A stretch of DNA of 64,000 nt from Erythrobacter sp. GTDB lineage: Bacteria; Pseudomonadota; Alphaproteobacteria; Sphingomonadales; Sphingomonadaceae. The notes beneath the pieces are model-generated. The model did not search any database and had not been told where the DNA came from. It saw only the letters and a program-made list of their open reading frames with translations. The translations under genes and the position numbers were made by a program. Shown in pieces: positions 25,338-32,888 of the stretch (positions within the stretch are counted from its first letter, which is position 1; each line of letters starts with the position of its first letter). The DNA lies in NCBI GenBank assembly GCA_027311945.1, contig DAICXZ010000014.1:1-64000 (forward strand), written 5' to 3'.

Positions 25338-25927
25338 GCGGCAGCCTTCTCACCCTTGCCTCCTGGCCGGGTGCGTTGAGATCGGGCGTCGCGGCGCGGC
25401 GGAACTCATGCTTTGTGATCCTAATGCTCGTTTTTAGCTGCTTCACTGCTTGCCTAGCCGCGCCGGCGGCCTCACAATCTGTTGACGCAGGTTCCGTTCC
25501 GGCTTCTCCGGTTCCGGCGACACCGCTGGAGCCGCCTTCCGTGCCAGCGCCGCCGTTTGGACTGGGCGGGGGCGGCAGCCCCCCACTCAAGACGAGTCAA
25601 CCGCTGCCTGAGACGCGCCGGTTCATCGAACGGCGCTTCCTCCAGACGGTGCAGGACGAATTCCACAAGGCGATCCGGCGTCGGAATTTCGAGAGCGAGA
25701 AGAATTGCAAGGGCATCTATTTGGTTGTGATCTCGCCGCAGCGGACGGTGCAGTCTCTGTTCCGCAAAACCGAGGACGATTATTGGCCAGTGGTCATGGA
25801 GGCATTCGACACCGCTCTCATTGCGTTGAAGGATGAATTTCCGGAGGATGCCGTCGGCCGGGGACTCGCCATGCGTTTCGGCAAAGGTCTGATGGACTGC
25901 CGATCCATCTTTCCCTTCCGACCATGA
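25277..25927 (+). CDS. Proline-rich exported protein of unknown function
   Basis: The frame opens with GTG at 25,277, overlapping the previous gene by 61 bp; an internal ATG at 25,424 (residue 50) is also possible. Both give a hydrophobic signal/anchor (CFVILMLVFSCFTACLAAPA, about residues 45-64), a Pro/Ser/Gly-rich linker (about 70-105) and a C-terminal domain of about 110 residues with two cysteines (SEKNCKGIYLVVISP and KGLMDCRSIFP). The anchor/linker/domain layout recalls TonB- or TolA-like proteins, but I do not see a clear match. It is the last intact gene of the secretion cassette. Confidence 0.55.
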   Translation: MDKGIRSRIARNAGSTPVPLGGSLLTLASWPGALRSGVAARRNSCFVILMLVFSCFTACLAAPAASQSVDAGSVPASPVPATPLEPPSVPAPPFGLGGGGSPPLKTSQPLPETRRFIERRFLQTVQDEFHKAIRRRNFESEKNCKGIYLVVISPQRTVQSLFRKTEDDYWPVVMEAFDTALIALKDEFPEDAVGRGLAMRFGKGLMDCRSIFPFRP

Positions 25928-25943
25928 ACTCGAACCCGACGCG

Positions 25944-26120
25944 GTGCGCGCACAATGTCCGGAGATGGCGCGCATGCTCATTGCCGAGGGCGGAATCCCG
26001 GTGGCGGAAGCCGGCTACCGTGTCGGCTTCTCGAACGCCGCAGCCTTTACGGCAGCCTATCGCCGGCATTTCGGCGCTCCGCCGCGAATGGACCTTGCCT
26101 CGTGCGGCAGGCAATTGAAA
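25944..26120 (+). pseudogene. C-terminal fragment of an AraC-family regulator
   Basis: The frame reads ARMLIAEGGIPVAEAGYRVG followed by FSNAAAFTAAYRRHFGAPPR, which is the second HTH of an AraC-type DNA-binding domain, close to the expected C-terminus of such proteins. There is no N-terminal or first-HTH part, and the frame then runs open by chance to 26,483 into the att region. It is a truncated remnant at the right edge of the island. Confidence 0.65.
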
Positions 26121-26229
26121 GCGGGGCGAGAATCCGTCCCGGCCAGTCCCGAGCTATGCCCCGCGCCCCATCCAATATGTGGACAAATGTGGTGGGAGAT
26201 CGGCTGGCCAAGAGATTTATCATTTAAAA

Positions 26230-26260
26230 TAAACGCGATAAACCGCTTGACTGGTGCCCC
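26230..26260. repeat. Degenerate att-like site inside the right end
   Basis: Here cgcgataaaccgcttgactg continues into gtgcccc. It matches the context of the true right att (cacgataaaagggttgactg then gtgccca) at 26,555-26,580 in most positions, but lacks the agaagagg half. It looks like a scar of an earlier integration at the same tRNA, or a duplicated arm. Confidence 0.45.
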
Positions 26261-26481
26261 ATACGTCAACTGGGTAGGGGCTTGTTTCGGCCTAGATTGC
26301 TATCGCCAGCGAATTACAACAAAGGTGTTCCCGCGAACCCGAAGCCACTGGCATTATAACCGGTTCGTAGGGCAATGCCCGAAGTGCGGTCTGCGGACTC
26401 ATTTCCTATCTGCGTTCATTTTGCCGTGGCTAGCAGGAAACGCATCAGGTTCGGTCCCAAAGAGGCTCTACGGAGCCCATT

Positions 26482-26517
26482 GAAACCCATCAAAAATGTG
26501 GGAACATATGTGGGGTC
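26482..26517 (+). repeat. Right-end copy of the integrase-proximal repeat
   Basis: The sequence GAAAcCCAtcaaaAATGTGGGAAC-ata-TGTGGGgTC (breaks added) closely matches 645-680. No integrase follows it on this side. See the finding on the composite right end. Confidence 0.5.
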
Positions 26518-26532
26518 GGGTTTTTCGGATCA

Positions 26533-26567
26533 CCCTTTTATCGTGTTAAATCAGCACGATAAAAGGG
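26533..26567. repeat. Perfect 13-bp inverted repeat beside attR
   Basis: Arms cccttttatcgtg (26,533-26,545) and cacgataaaaggg (26,555-26,567) are exact reverse complements, with a nine-base spacer. The repeat is six bases from the attR core. It could be the tRNA-Leu terminator (on the - strand), an integrase/excisionase binding site, or both. Confidence 0.6.
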
Positions 26568-26572
26568 TTGAC

Positions 26573-26659
26573 TGGTGCCCAGAAGAGGACTCGAACCTCC
26601 ACGCCGTTGCCAGCGCCGCCACCTGAAGACGGTGCGTCTACCAATTCCGCCATCTGGGC
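26573..26659 (-). tRNA. tRNA-Leu (anticodon CAG), island attachment site
   Basis: The - strand reads GCCCAGATGGCGGAATTGGT at the 5' end and GGTTCGAGTCCTCTTCTGGG then CACCA at the 3' end. The acceptor stem GCCCAGA pairs with TCTGGGC. The anticodon stem CCGTC/GGCGG encloses loop TTCAGGT, giving anticodon CAG. A long variable arm (GCGCTGGCAACGGCGT) is typical of leucine tRNAs. CCA is encoded. The gene is intact; the last 16 bases are the att core shared with 526-541. Confidence 0.95.
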
Positions 26660-26875
26660 ACACATCGAAATGCGGATCATCCAAGGTCCGCATCGGGTAG
26701 GTCGGCGCCGATAGGGCACCGCAGCCACCCTTGTCAATTCGATTGGCACGCCAAGGCGCATTTTCTTGGCCGCCCCCCGCAGAACATCCCTATCTCCATT
26801 GTTGCTCGCAACCCCCTCCCTCGCTTAAAGGCTGGGCAAACAGCCTCAATCGCTTCGCGCAAAGGAACCAGACGC

Positions 26876-27823
26876 ATGGCAAATTACGGCCCGCTCGAAG
26901 ACAAGCTCGTCGTCCTCATCGGCGGCAGCGGCTTTATCGGCCGGCAAGTCGCGCAGGATCTGCTCGAACGCGGGGCGCGGCTGCGCATCGCAGCGCGCAA
27001 TCCCGAGAAGGCCTATAGCCTCAAGCCGCTCGCCAACCTCGGCCAGATCCAGTTCGCCCGCTGCAATGCCGCCGACAAGGCCAGCGTGGAAGCCTGCGTC
27101 GCGGGTGCGGACGCGGTGGTTTACCTGGTCGGCACCTTCGGCAAGAACCAGCGTGCATTGCAGGCGACCGGCGCCGGAGTCGCTGCGGCCGCCGCCGCTG
27201 CAACCGGAGCCCAGAGCTTCGTCTATGTCTCGGCGATCGGTGCCGATTCGGCTAGCGAGACCGGCTACTATCGCACCAAGGGCGAAGGCGAGCAGCTGGT
27301 GCTCGAAGCCTTCCCGCAGGCGACGATCCTGCGCCCCTCGGCGGTGTTTGGCGAGGAAGGCGGCTTTGTGCCGATGTTTGCACAATTGGTTCAATCGATG
27401 CCGGTGCTGCCGGTGTTCGGTGCCGAATCGAAGCTCCAGCCGGTGTGGGTCGCCGATCTGGCCGAAGCCATCGGCAATGCCCTCGCCGCGCCTGCCACCC
27501 ATGGCGGCAAGACCTACGAGGTCGCCGGGCCCGACCAGATGACGATGGAAGAGCTAAACCGCGACATCGCCAAGGCGCAGCAGCGCGATCCGATCCTGTT
27601 CGCGATGCCCGATGCGCTGGCCCGGTTCGTGGCCTCCATGCCGCTTGCGCCGATCAATGGCGACCAGCTGGCCATGCTCGAGAAGGGGAATGTCGCCAAT
27701 GGAACTTTGCCGGGGATTGAGGCTCTTGGGGTGACCGCCAAGCCGCTCTCTCTGTTCCTCGATAAGTGGATGACGCGCTATCGCAAGCACGGCCGCTTCA
27801 CCGCGCAGCGCAAGCCCGCCTGA
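26876..27823 (+). CDS. NDUFA9-like NAD(P)H-binding protein
   Basis: This 315-residue atypical short-chain dehydrogenase begins with the Rossmann motif LVVLIGGSGFIGRQVAQDLL and has FVYVSAIGADSAS and later GKTYEVAGPDQMTMEEL. These match the bacterial relatives of mitochondrial complex I subunit NDUFA9, which bind NADPH without a clear catalytic role. The C-terminal third (FLDKWMTRYRKHGRFTAQ) is family-typical. AAGGA lies nine bases before the ATG. It is the first chromosomal gene to the right of the tRNA and stands alone. Confidence 0.85.
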   Translation: MANYGPLEDKLVVLIGGSGFIGRQVAQDLLERGARLRIAARNPEKAYSLKPLANLGQIQFARCNAADKASVEACVAGADAVVYLVGTFGKNQRALQATGAGVAAAAAAATGAQSFVYVSAIGADSASETGYYRTKGEGEQLVLEAFPQATILRPSAVFGEEGGFVPMFAQLVQSMPVLPVFGAESKLQPVWVADLAEAIGNALAAPATHGGKTYEVAGPDQMTMEELNRDIAKAQQRDPILFAMPDALARFVASMPLAPINGDQLAMLEKGNVANGTLPGIEALGVTAKPLSLFLDKWMTRYRKHGRFTAQRKPA

Positions 27824-28048
27824 CCTTGCGTCCTGCTCGGGCGACTAGGTATATTTGACTAGAGCGCGCTTCAGGCATCATACTTAATGGCTGGTTAAAA
27901 CCTTCGGAAACCACGGGAAAACTGCGCCTTTTCTGCGTAGACACCTGGATAGCCGATAGGGGGCCTGCATGGGCAGGAGCGAAGATCAGCTGGCAAGGGC
28001 ACGGGCTTGCTACGCGCAGGCGCACCGGCCCTGTGGAAGGCGCGCGCG
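27824..28048 (+). promoter_or_regulatory. Promoter region of the glycan operon
   Basis: A possible sigma70-like promoter is TTGACT (27,855-27,860), a 17-bp spacer, and TCATAC (27,878-27,883). The following 160-bp leader contains short self-complementary stretches, but I could not match it to a known riboswitch. The rfbF start follows a GGAAGG site. Confidence 0.35.
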
Positions 28049-28822
28049 ATGAAGGCCGTGATCCTTGCGGGCGGCTTTGGCTCGCGCATTTCCGAAGAGA
28101 CCACGATCAAGCCCAAGCCGCTGGTCGAGATCGGCGAGAAGCCGATCATCTGGCACATCATGAAGACCTATGCCCACCACGGCATCAACGAGTTCATCGT
28201 CTGCGCGGGCTACAAGGGCTACATGCTCAAGGAGTATTTCTCCAACCTCTTCGTGCATCACAACGACATCACCATCGACCTGAAAACCGGCCGGATCGAG
28301 CATCACTACGCTGATGAGGTCGACTGGAAGGTGACCGTTGTCGATACCGGCCGCGACACGATGACCGGCGGGCGCTTGCGCCGTGTGGCGCGCTATCTCG
28401 ATCCGAACGAACCATTCTGCCTCACCTATGGCGACGGCCTCGGCGATGTCGACCTGACCGCCGAGATTGCCTTTCATCACGCCCATGGCCTTGACGCCAC
28501 GATGTGCGCGGTCGTGCCGCCGGGCCGCTTCGGCGTGGCCAATATCGAGGGCGGCCGCGTCACCTCCTTTGTCGAGAAACCGGCAGTGTCGAACCAGCGG
28601 ATCAATGGCGGGTTCTTCGTACTCAACCCGAGTGTGCTCGGCCTGATCGAAGGAGATGCCACCGTGTGGGAGCGCGAGCCGCTCGAACGCCTGTGCCAGA
28701 CGGGCCAACTCGCCGCCTACGAGCACGACGGGTTCTGGCAGCCGATGGATACCTTGCGCGAGAAGATGCAGTTCGAAGACCTGTGGAACTCCGGGAGGGC
28801 GCCGTGGAAGGTCTGGGCCTGA
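28049..28822 (+). CDS. rfbF: Glucose-1-phosphate cytidylyltransferase
   Basis: This 257-residue nucleotidyltransferase makes CDP-glucose from CTP and glucose-1-phosphate. The start MKAVILAGGFGSRISEET is the GxGxR nucleotide-binding loop, and KPKPLVEIGEKPIIWHIM is the substrate-binding block typical of RfbF. LTYGDGLGDVD carries the metal-binding Asp, and GFWQPMDTLREK is near the C-terminus. Length is normal for the family. It overlaps rfbG by 19 bp and starts the CDP-sugar operon. Confidence 0.93.
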   Translation: MKAVILAGGFGSRISEETTIKPKPLVEIGEKPIIWHIMKTYAHHGINEFIVCAGYKGYMLKEYFSNLFVHHNDITIDLKTGRIEHHYADEVDWKVTVVDTGRDTMTGGRLRRVARYLDPNEPFCLTYGDGLGDVDLTAEIAFHHAHGLDATMCAVVPPGRFGVANIEGGRVTSFVEKPAVSNQRINGGFFVLNPSVLGLIEGDATVWEREPLERLCQTGQLAAYEHDGFWQPMDTLREKMQFEDLWNSGRAPWKVWA

Positions 28823-29907
28823 GCGCGTTCTGGCACGGCCGCCGCGTGCTTGTTACGGGCCACACCGGGTTCAAAGGCGCATGGCTGTGCCTGTGGCTGG
28901 ATCGGCTGGGCGCTGAGGTGACTGCCGTGGCGCTCGAACCGCAGACGGAGCCTTCGCTCTATGGCCTTGCTGCTCCCCTAGCCGCCGAAAGCCATTTCGC
29001 TGACATTGCCGATGGCGAACTGTTGGTGCAAATCACCCGCAAGGCACAGCCCGAGATCGTGCTCCATCTGGCCGCGCAGGCGCTGGTGCGCCCCTCCTAT
29101 GCCGATCCGGCGGGCACCTTTGCCACCAATGTCATGGGCACGGTCAACCTGCTCGAAGCCGTGCGGCAGGTGCCTTCGGTGCGCACCGTGCTGGTGGTCA
29201 CTTCCGACAAGGTTTACGCCAACGACGGCGCGGGCCGCCCCTTCGAAGAGGGCGACCAGCTCGGCGGACACGATCCCTACTCCGCCTCCAAGGCCTGCGC
29301 CGAACTGGTCTGCCAGAGTTATGCCAAGAGTTTCTTCGGTGATGGCCGCGTGGCGCTCGCCACAGCGCGCGCAGGCAATGTCATCGGCGGGGGCGACTGG
29401 GCGCAGGACCGGCTCGTGCCCGATATCGTCCGCGCGCTCGGCAAAGGTCAGCCCGCCGAACTGCGCTACCCGCAGGCGGTGCGCCCATGGCAGCACGTGC
29501 TTGAGCCATTGTCCGGCTATCTCTCCTATGCGCAGTCGCTGCACGAGCGCACCCGCGAGATGCCCGAAACGCTCAACTTCGGCCCCGACGCCAGCGACTT
29601 TACCACAGTGGCCGAACTGGCCGAGGAACTGGGCCAGCGCTTCGGCGTCAGCGACATCTGGGCTCAATCCCCCGGCGACCATCCCGCCGAGGCCCCGGTG
29701 CTCACGCTCACCTCGCGCCGCGCGGCCGAAGTACTGGGCTGGCACCCACGGCTCGACCGGGCGAGCACGGTGGCATGGACCGCCGACTGGTACGAAGCGC
29801 ACCGCAAGGGGGCCGACATGCGCAAATTCACCCTCTCCCAGATCGCTGCCTACGAGGAGCTGATGCATGACCACGCGTCCATGCCGGTTTTGCCAAGCGC
29901 CGGTTGA
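28804..29907 (+). CDS. rfbG: CDP-glucose 4,6-dehydratase
   Basis: This 367-residue extended SDR converts CDP-glucose to CDP-4-keto-6-deoxyglucose. It has RVLVTGHTGFKGAWLCLWLD (NAD binding), LHLAAQALVRPSY, VTSDKVY and DPYSASKACAE (catalytic YxxxK), then NVIGGGDWAQDRLVPD, diagnostic of RfbG. I chose the GTG at 28,804 inside the end of rfbF, since the frame upstream of it is a shadow of rfbF. It overlaps the methyltransferase gene by 41 bp. Confidence 0.92.
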   Translation: MEGLGLSAFWHGRRVLVTGHTGFKGAWLCLWLDRLGAEVTAVALEPQTEPSLYGLAAPLAAESHFADIADGELLVQITRKAQPEIVLHLAAQALVRPSYADPAGTFATNVMGTVNLLEAVRQVPSVRTVLVVTSDKVYANDGAGRPFEEGDQLGGHDPYSASKACAELVCQSYAKSFFGDGRVALATARAGNVIGGGDWAQDRLVPDIVRALGKGQPAELRYPQAVRPWQHVLEPLSGYLSYAQSLHERTREMPETLNFGPDASDFTTVAELAEELGQRFGVSDIWAQSPGDHPAEAPVLTLTSRRAAEVLGWHPRLDRASTVAWTADWYEAHRKGADMRKFTLSQIAAYEELMHDHASMPVLPSAG

Positions 29908-31102
29908 TCAGCCCTTCGTCGACCTCGGCGCGACCCCGCTTGCCAATTCCTACCTGACCGAGGACCAGCTCGACGAGCCCGAGCCAAGCTATCCGCTGCG
30001 CGCCTTCGTCTGCGGCGAGTGCTGGCTGGTGCAGGCCGACAGCTTCGTAGCCCCCGAACACATCTTCAGCGACTATGCCTATTTCTCCTCCTACTCGGAT
30101 AGCTGGGTCGAGCACGCGCGCCGCTTCACCGTGATGGCGCGCGAGCGCTTCAAGCTTGGCGAGCAATCGCAGGTGATCGAGGTCGCCAGCAACGACGGCT
30201 ATCTGCTCAGGCATTTCGTCGAGGCGGGCGTGCCGGTGCTCGGCATCGAACCTGCCGCCAATGTCGCCGAGGTTGCCCGAGCGGCGGGTGTGCCGACCGA
30301 GGCGCGCTTCTTCGGGCTGGAAACCGCCCGCGATCTGGTGGGGCGCGGCCTCGCTGCTGATCTGGTGGTCGGCAACAACGTGCTCGCCCACGTGCCCGAC
30401 ATCAACGACTTCGTCGGCGGCCTCGCGGCGGTGCTGAAGCCTGAGGGTGTCGTCAGCGTCGAGTTCCCGCACCTCTTGCGGCTGATCGAAGGCGTGCAGT
30501 TCGACACGGTCTATCACGAGCATTTCTACTACCTCTCGCTGCTGGCGGTGGAGCGGGTGTTTGCCGCACACGGCCTCAGGGTGTTCGACGTCGAGGAACT
30601 GCCGACCCACGGCGGCAGCCTGCGTGTGCTCGCCAGCCGTTCCGCCAGCACCGCCCACCCGCCCTGCCCCGGCGTCGCCAAGGTCCGCGCCGACGAGGCG
30701 GAAGCCGGGCTCGACCAGCTCGCAACCTATGCCGCTTTCCAGGGCCGCGTCGCTCCGGTCCGCGAGGGCTTGCAACGCTTCCTCGATAACGCCGCGCGCG
30801 AGGGCAAAACGGTTGCTGCCTATGGCGCTGCTGCCAAGGGCAACACCTTGCTCAACTTCTGCGGCGTCGAACCGGGGCAGATTGCCTATGTGGTCGATCG
30901 CAGTCCGGCCAAGCAGGGGCGCTACCTGCCCGGAAGCCACATTCCGGTACTGTCGCCCGAAACGCTCGCCAAAACCCAGCCCGACTATGTGCTGATCCTG
31001 CCGTGGAACCTGCGCGACGAGGTCATGGCCTCCATGGACGAGGTGCGAAGCTGGGGCGGCAGGTTTGCTGTCGCGGTGCCGGAACTGGCGGTGCTGGAAT
31101 GA
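29867..31102 (+). CDS. Sugar C-methyltransferase (TylC3/NovU-type)
   Basis: This 411-residue SAM-dependent methyltransferase has the N-terminal zinc-binding domain (PCRFCQ and FVCGECW, two CxxC pairs), a Rossmann core with VIEVASNDGYLLRHF (SAM binding), HEHFYYLSL and THGGSLRV. The C-terminal domain contains AAYGAAAKGNTLLNFCG. This is the layout of nucleotide-sugar C-methyltransferases, which usually add a methyl to C3 of a 4-keto-6-deoxysugar. The likely substrate here is the rfbG product. It overlaps the epimerase by four bases. Confidence 0.88.
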   Translation: MTTRPCRFCQAPVDQPFVDLGATPLANSYLTEDQLDEPEPSYPLRAFVCGECWLVQADSFVAPEHIFSDYAYFSSYSDSWVEHARRFTVMARERFKLGEQSQVIEVASNDGYLLRHFVEAGVPVLGIEPAANVAEVARAAGVPTEARFFGLETARDLVGRGLAADLVVGNNVLAHVPDINDFVGGLAAVLKPEGVVSVEFPHLLRLIEGVQFDTVYHEHFYYLSLLAVERVFAAHGLRVFDVEELPTHGGSLRVLASRSASTAHPPCPGVAKVRADEAEAGLDQLATYAAFQGRVAPVREGLQRFLDNAAREGKTVAAYGAAAKGNTLLNFCGVEPGQIAYVVDRSPAKQGRYLPGSHIPVLSPETLAKTQPDYVLILPWNLRDEVMASMDEVRSWGGRFAVAVPELAVLE

Positions 31103-31641
31103 TCTTCCACCCCACCGCCATCGCCGGGGCCTTCGAGGTCGAACCCGAGATGCTGCAAGACGAACGCGGCACCTTCGCGCGCACATTTTGCGCCGAAATC
31201 TTCGCCGAGCGCGGACTCGTGGCGGAATGGCAGCAGTGCAATATCTCCACCAACCCCCGGCGCGGCACGCTGCGCGGGATGCACTGGCAGGCCGACCCGC
31301 ACGGCGAGGCCAAACTGGTGCGCGCCACGCGCGGGCGTGTTTACGACGTTGCACTCGACCTTCGCCCGCTGTCTCCCAGCTATCGCAACTGGGCCGCGGT
31401 CGAGCTGGACGAGCGCCGCGCCAATGCCTTCTACATCCCTGCCGGCTGCGCCCATGGCTTCCTCACGCTCGAGGACGACAGCGCGCTATTCTACCAGATG
31501 AGCACGCCCTACGTGCCCGGTGCCGCGCGCTGCCTGCGCTGGGACGATCCCGCCTTTGCCATCGACTGGCCAAGCCCGCCCGCCCTGATCGGTGCGCGCG
31601 ATGCCGCCTGCCCTGACTTTACCGAAGAGGTAACCCCATGA
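31099..31641 (+). CDS. dTDP-4-dehydrorhamnose 3,5-epimerase-like enzyme
   Basis: This 180-residue cupin-fold epimerase of the RmlC/RfbC family has ERGTFARTFCAEIFA, STNPRRGTLRGMHWQADPHG with the catalytic His of the LRGxHxQ motif, and FYIPAGCAHGFLTL. In this operon it presumably epimerises the C-methylated CDP-4-keto sugar at C3 and/or C5 rather than a dTDP sugar. It is bracketed by four-base overlaps with the methyltransferase and the glycosyltransferase, so the five genes are one operon. No dedicated 4-ketoreductase is recognisable next to it. Confidence 0.88.
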   Translation: MIFHPTAIAGAFEVEPEMLQDERGTFARTFCAEIFAERGLVAEWQQCNISTNPRRGTLRGMHWQADPHGEAKLVRATRGRVYDVALDLRPLSPSYRNWAAVELDERRANAFYIPAGCAHGFLTLEDDSALFYQMSTPYVPGAARCLRWDDPAFAIDWPSPPALIGARDAACPDFTEEVTP

Positions 31642-32873
31642 CCCAGCCCAAGCTCTCGATCTGCATCCCGACCTATAACCGTGCGCCCTATCTCGAAAAG
31701 GCGCTCGCCTGCCTGGCTGAGGCGCAGTGGCCCTTCGCGCACGAGATCGTGATTTCGGACAATTCCTCCAGCGACAACACCGCCGAGGTGGTCGAGCGCT
31801 TCATCGCGCAGGGCCTGCCGATCCGCTATCTGCGCTGCCCGGTGAACGCCGGGGCTGGCCCCAACCTCACCAATGCGATCCGCCATGCAAGCGGCGACTA
31901 CATGATCTATCAGGGCGACGACGACCTGCTGATCCTGCCGCGCATCGCCGAGGTGGTCGCCTTTCTCGACGCCAACCCCGATGTCAGCGCGGCCCACGCG
32001 CCGTGGTATCTCCACGACGAGGTCAACCGCGTCGATACCCGCAAGTTCTACGAAGTGGCCGAGGACACCAAGTTCGCCCAGGGCGATTTCCTCTCGGTGT
32101 TCGAGTTCCTGTTTCAGGGCCACGTCTTCCCCGAGATCGCGATTTACCGGATGGATGCGGTGCGCTCCGCCTTCGTGCCGAGCCACTTCTGCTTCTGGCC
32201 CTTCGTCTTTCTCGCGCACTTCCTCGATGCAGGGGCAGTCGCCTTCCTGAAGGAGCCGTTCTACCGCTCGGTCACCGCCTCCACCATCGCCCCCGAGCGG
32301 GCACAGGCAGGGATGGACGACGTGATGTCATCATGGGATCTCTATCGCGGGGGGCTCGAATATTTCCTCCACTTCGGCGCTGTGCGGGGTCAGCTCTCGA
32401 TGGGCGAAGAGGCCCGCGCGATTTACGCCAAGATGTGCCAGATCTTCACCGCGCTGCGGATGTCGGTTGCGGTGCGGCTGTGGGTTGCCCGGCACGACTA
32501 TGTGCGCGCCTATGAACTTTACACCCGCATGGTGATTGCCGGGCAAGGCGAGCACCCGAGCCTTGGCGACCTGCGCGACCGGCTGCCGGTCATGGTCGGC
32601 CTGCAACGGCTCGCCTATGCCGTGAGCGCCGTGCCCGAGATCACCCATCTCGTGCTGAGCGACACGCAGGACGTGGCCCACATTGCCGAGCTTCTCACCA
32701 ACATGGGCCTGCGCAACGGTGTCGAGGTAGTCGCCGATGGCGATGCTCCCGATCCGGCAACCACTGCGGTGCTCGCTTCGAGTACCGAGCGTGCCGACGA
32801 GTTCATCGAACGCGGCCATCCGCGCGGATTCGTTTTCCTTGAGCAGGAATTGCTGGGGAACGTGGTGGTCTGA
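31638..32873 (+). CDS. Glycosyltransferase family 2 with C-terminal extension
   Basis: The N-terminal GT-A fold is typical of family 2: LSICIPTYNRAPYLEKAL, VISDNSSSDNTAEVV and YQGDDDLLI (DxD metal site). Residues 270-411 form an extra domain (from LRMSVAVRLWVARHDYVRAY) that I cannot assign. It presumably transfers the branched 6-deoxy sugar made by the operon onto a lipid carrier or glycan. It is the last gene of the rfbF operon and converges with the next gene 16 bp away. Confidence 0.85.
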   Translation: MTQPKLSICIPTYNRAPYLEKALACLAEAQWPFAHEIVISDNSSSDNTAEVVERFIAQGLPIRYLRCPVNAGAGPNLTNAIRHASGDYMIYQGDDDLLILPRIAEVVAFLDANPDVSAAHAPWYLHDEVNRVDTRKFYEVAEDTKFAQGDFLSVFEFLFQGHVFPEIAIYRMDAVRSAFVPSHFCFWPFVFLAHFLDAGAVAFLKEPFYRSVTASTIAPERAQAGMDDVMSSWDLYRGGLEYFLHFGAVRGQLSMGEEARAIYAKMCQIFTALRMSVAVRLWVARHDYVRAYELYTRMVIAGQGEHPSLGDLRDRLPVMVGLQRLAYAVSAVPEITHLVLSDTQDVAHIAELLTNMGLRNGVEVVADGDAPDPATTAVLASSTERADEFIERGHPRGFVFLEQELLGNVVV

Positions 32874-32888
32874 CCGCGCGAAGACGCG

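Larger units (their letters stand above)
526..26588. mobile_element. 26-kb integrative mobilizable island in tRNA-Leu(CAG)
   Basis: The island is bounded by 16-bp direct repeats (tggtgcccagaagagg) at 526-541 and at 26,573-26,588. The right copy is the 3' end of an intact tRNA-Leu gene. An integrase gene starts 160 bp inside the left end, as expected for P4-type tRNA-integrating elements. Contents: integrase, two small HTH proteins, a toxin-antitoxin pair, a DCC/saccharopine-DH-like operon, traC/traD-like genes, a candidate oriT, a TraA relaxase, a DUF6118-like membrane protein and a type I secretion/RTX protease cargo. No trb/virB or coupling-protein gene is visible, so transfer would need helper functions in trans. 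The right end carries an additional att-like scar (about 26,230-26,260), so the boundaries may be composite. Confidence 0.8.

Noticed and set aside
27884-28048. Possible riboswitch in the rfbF leader
   Set aside because: Short hairpins are present, but I could not match the conserved core of c-di-GMP, SAM or other known classes.
29828-31354. 508-codon - strand frame antisense to the methyltransferase and epimerase
   Set aside because: Arg/His-rich shadow; the + strand genes carry clear enzyme motifs.
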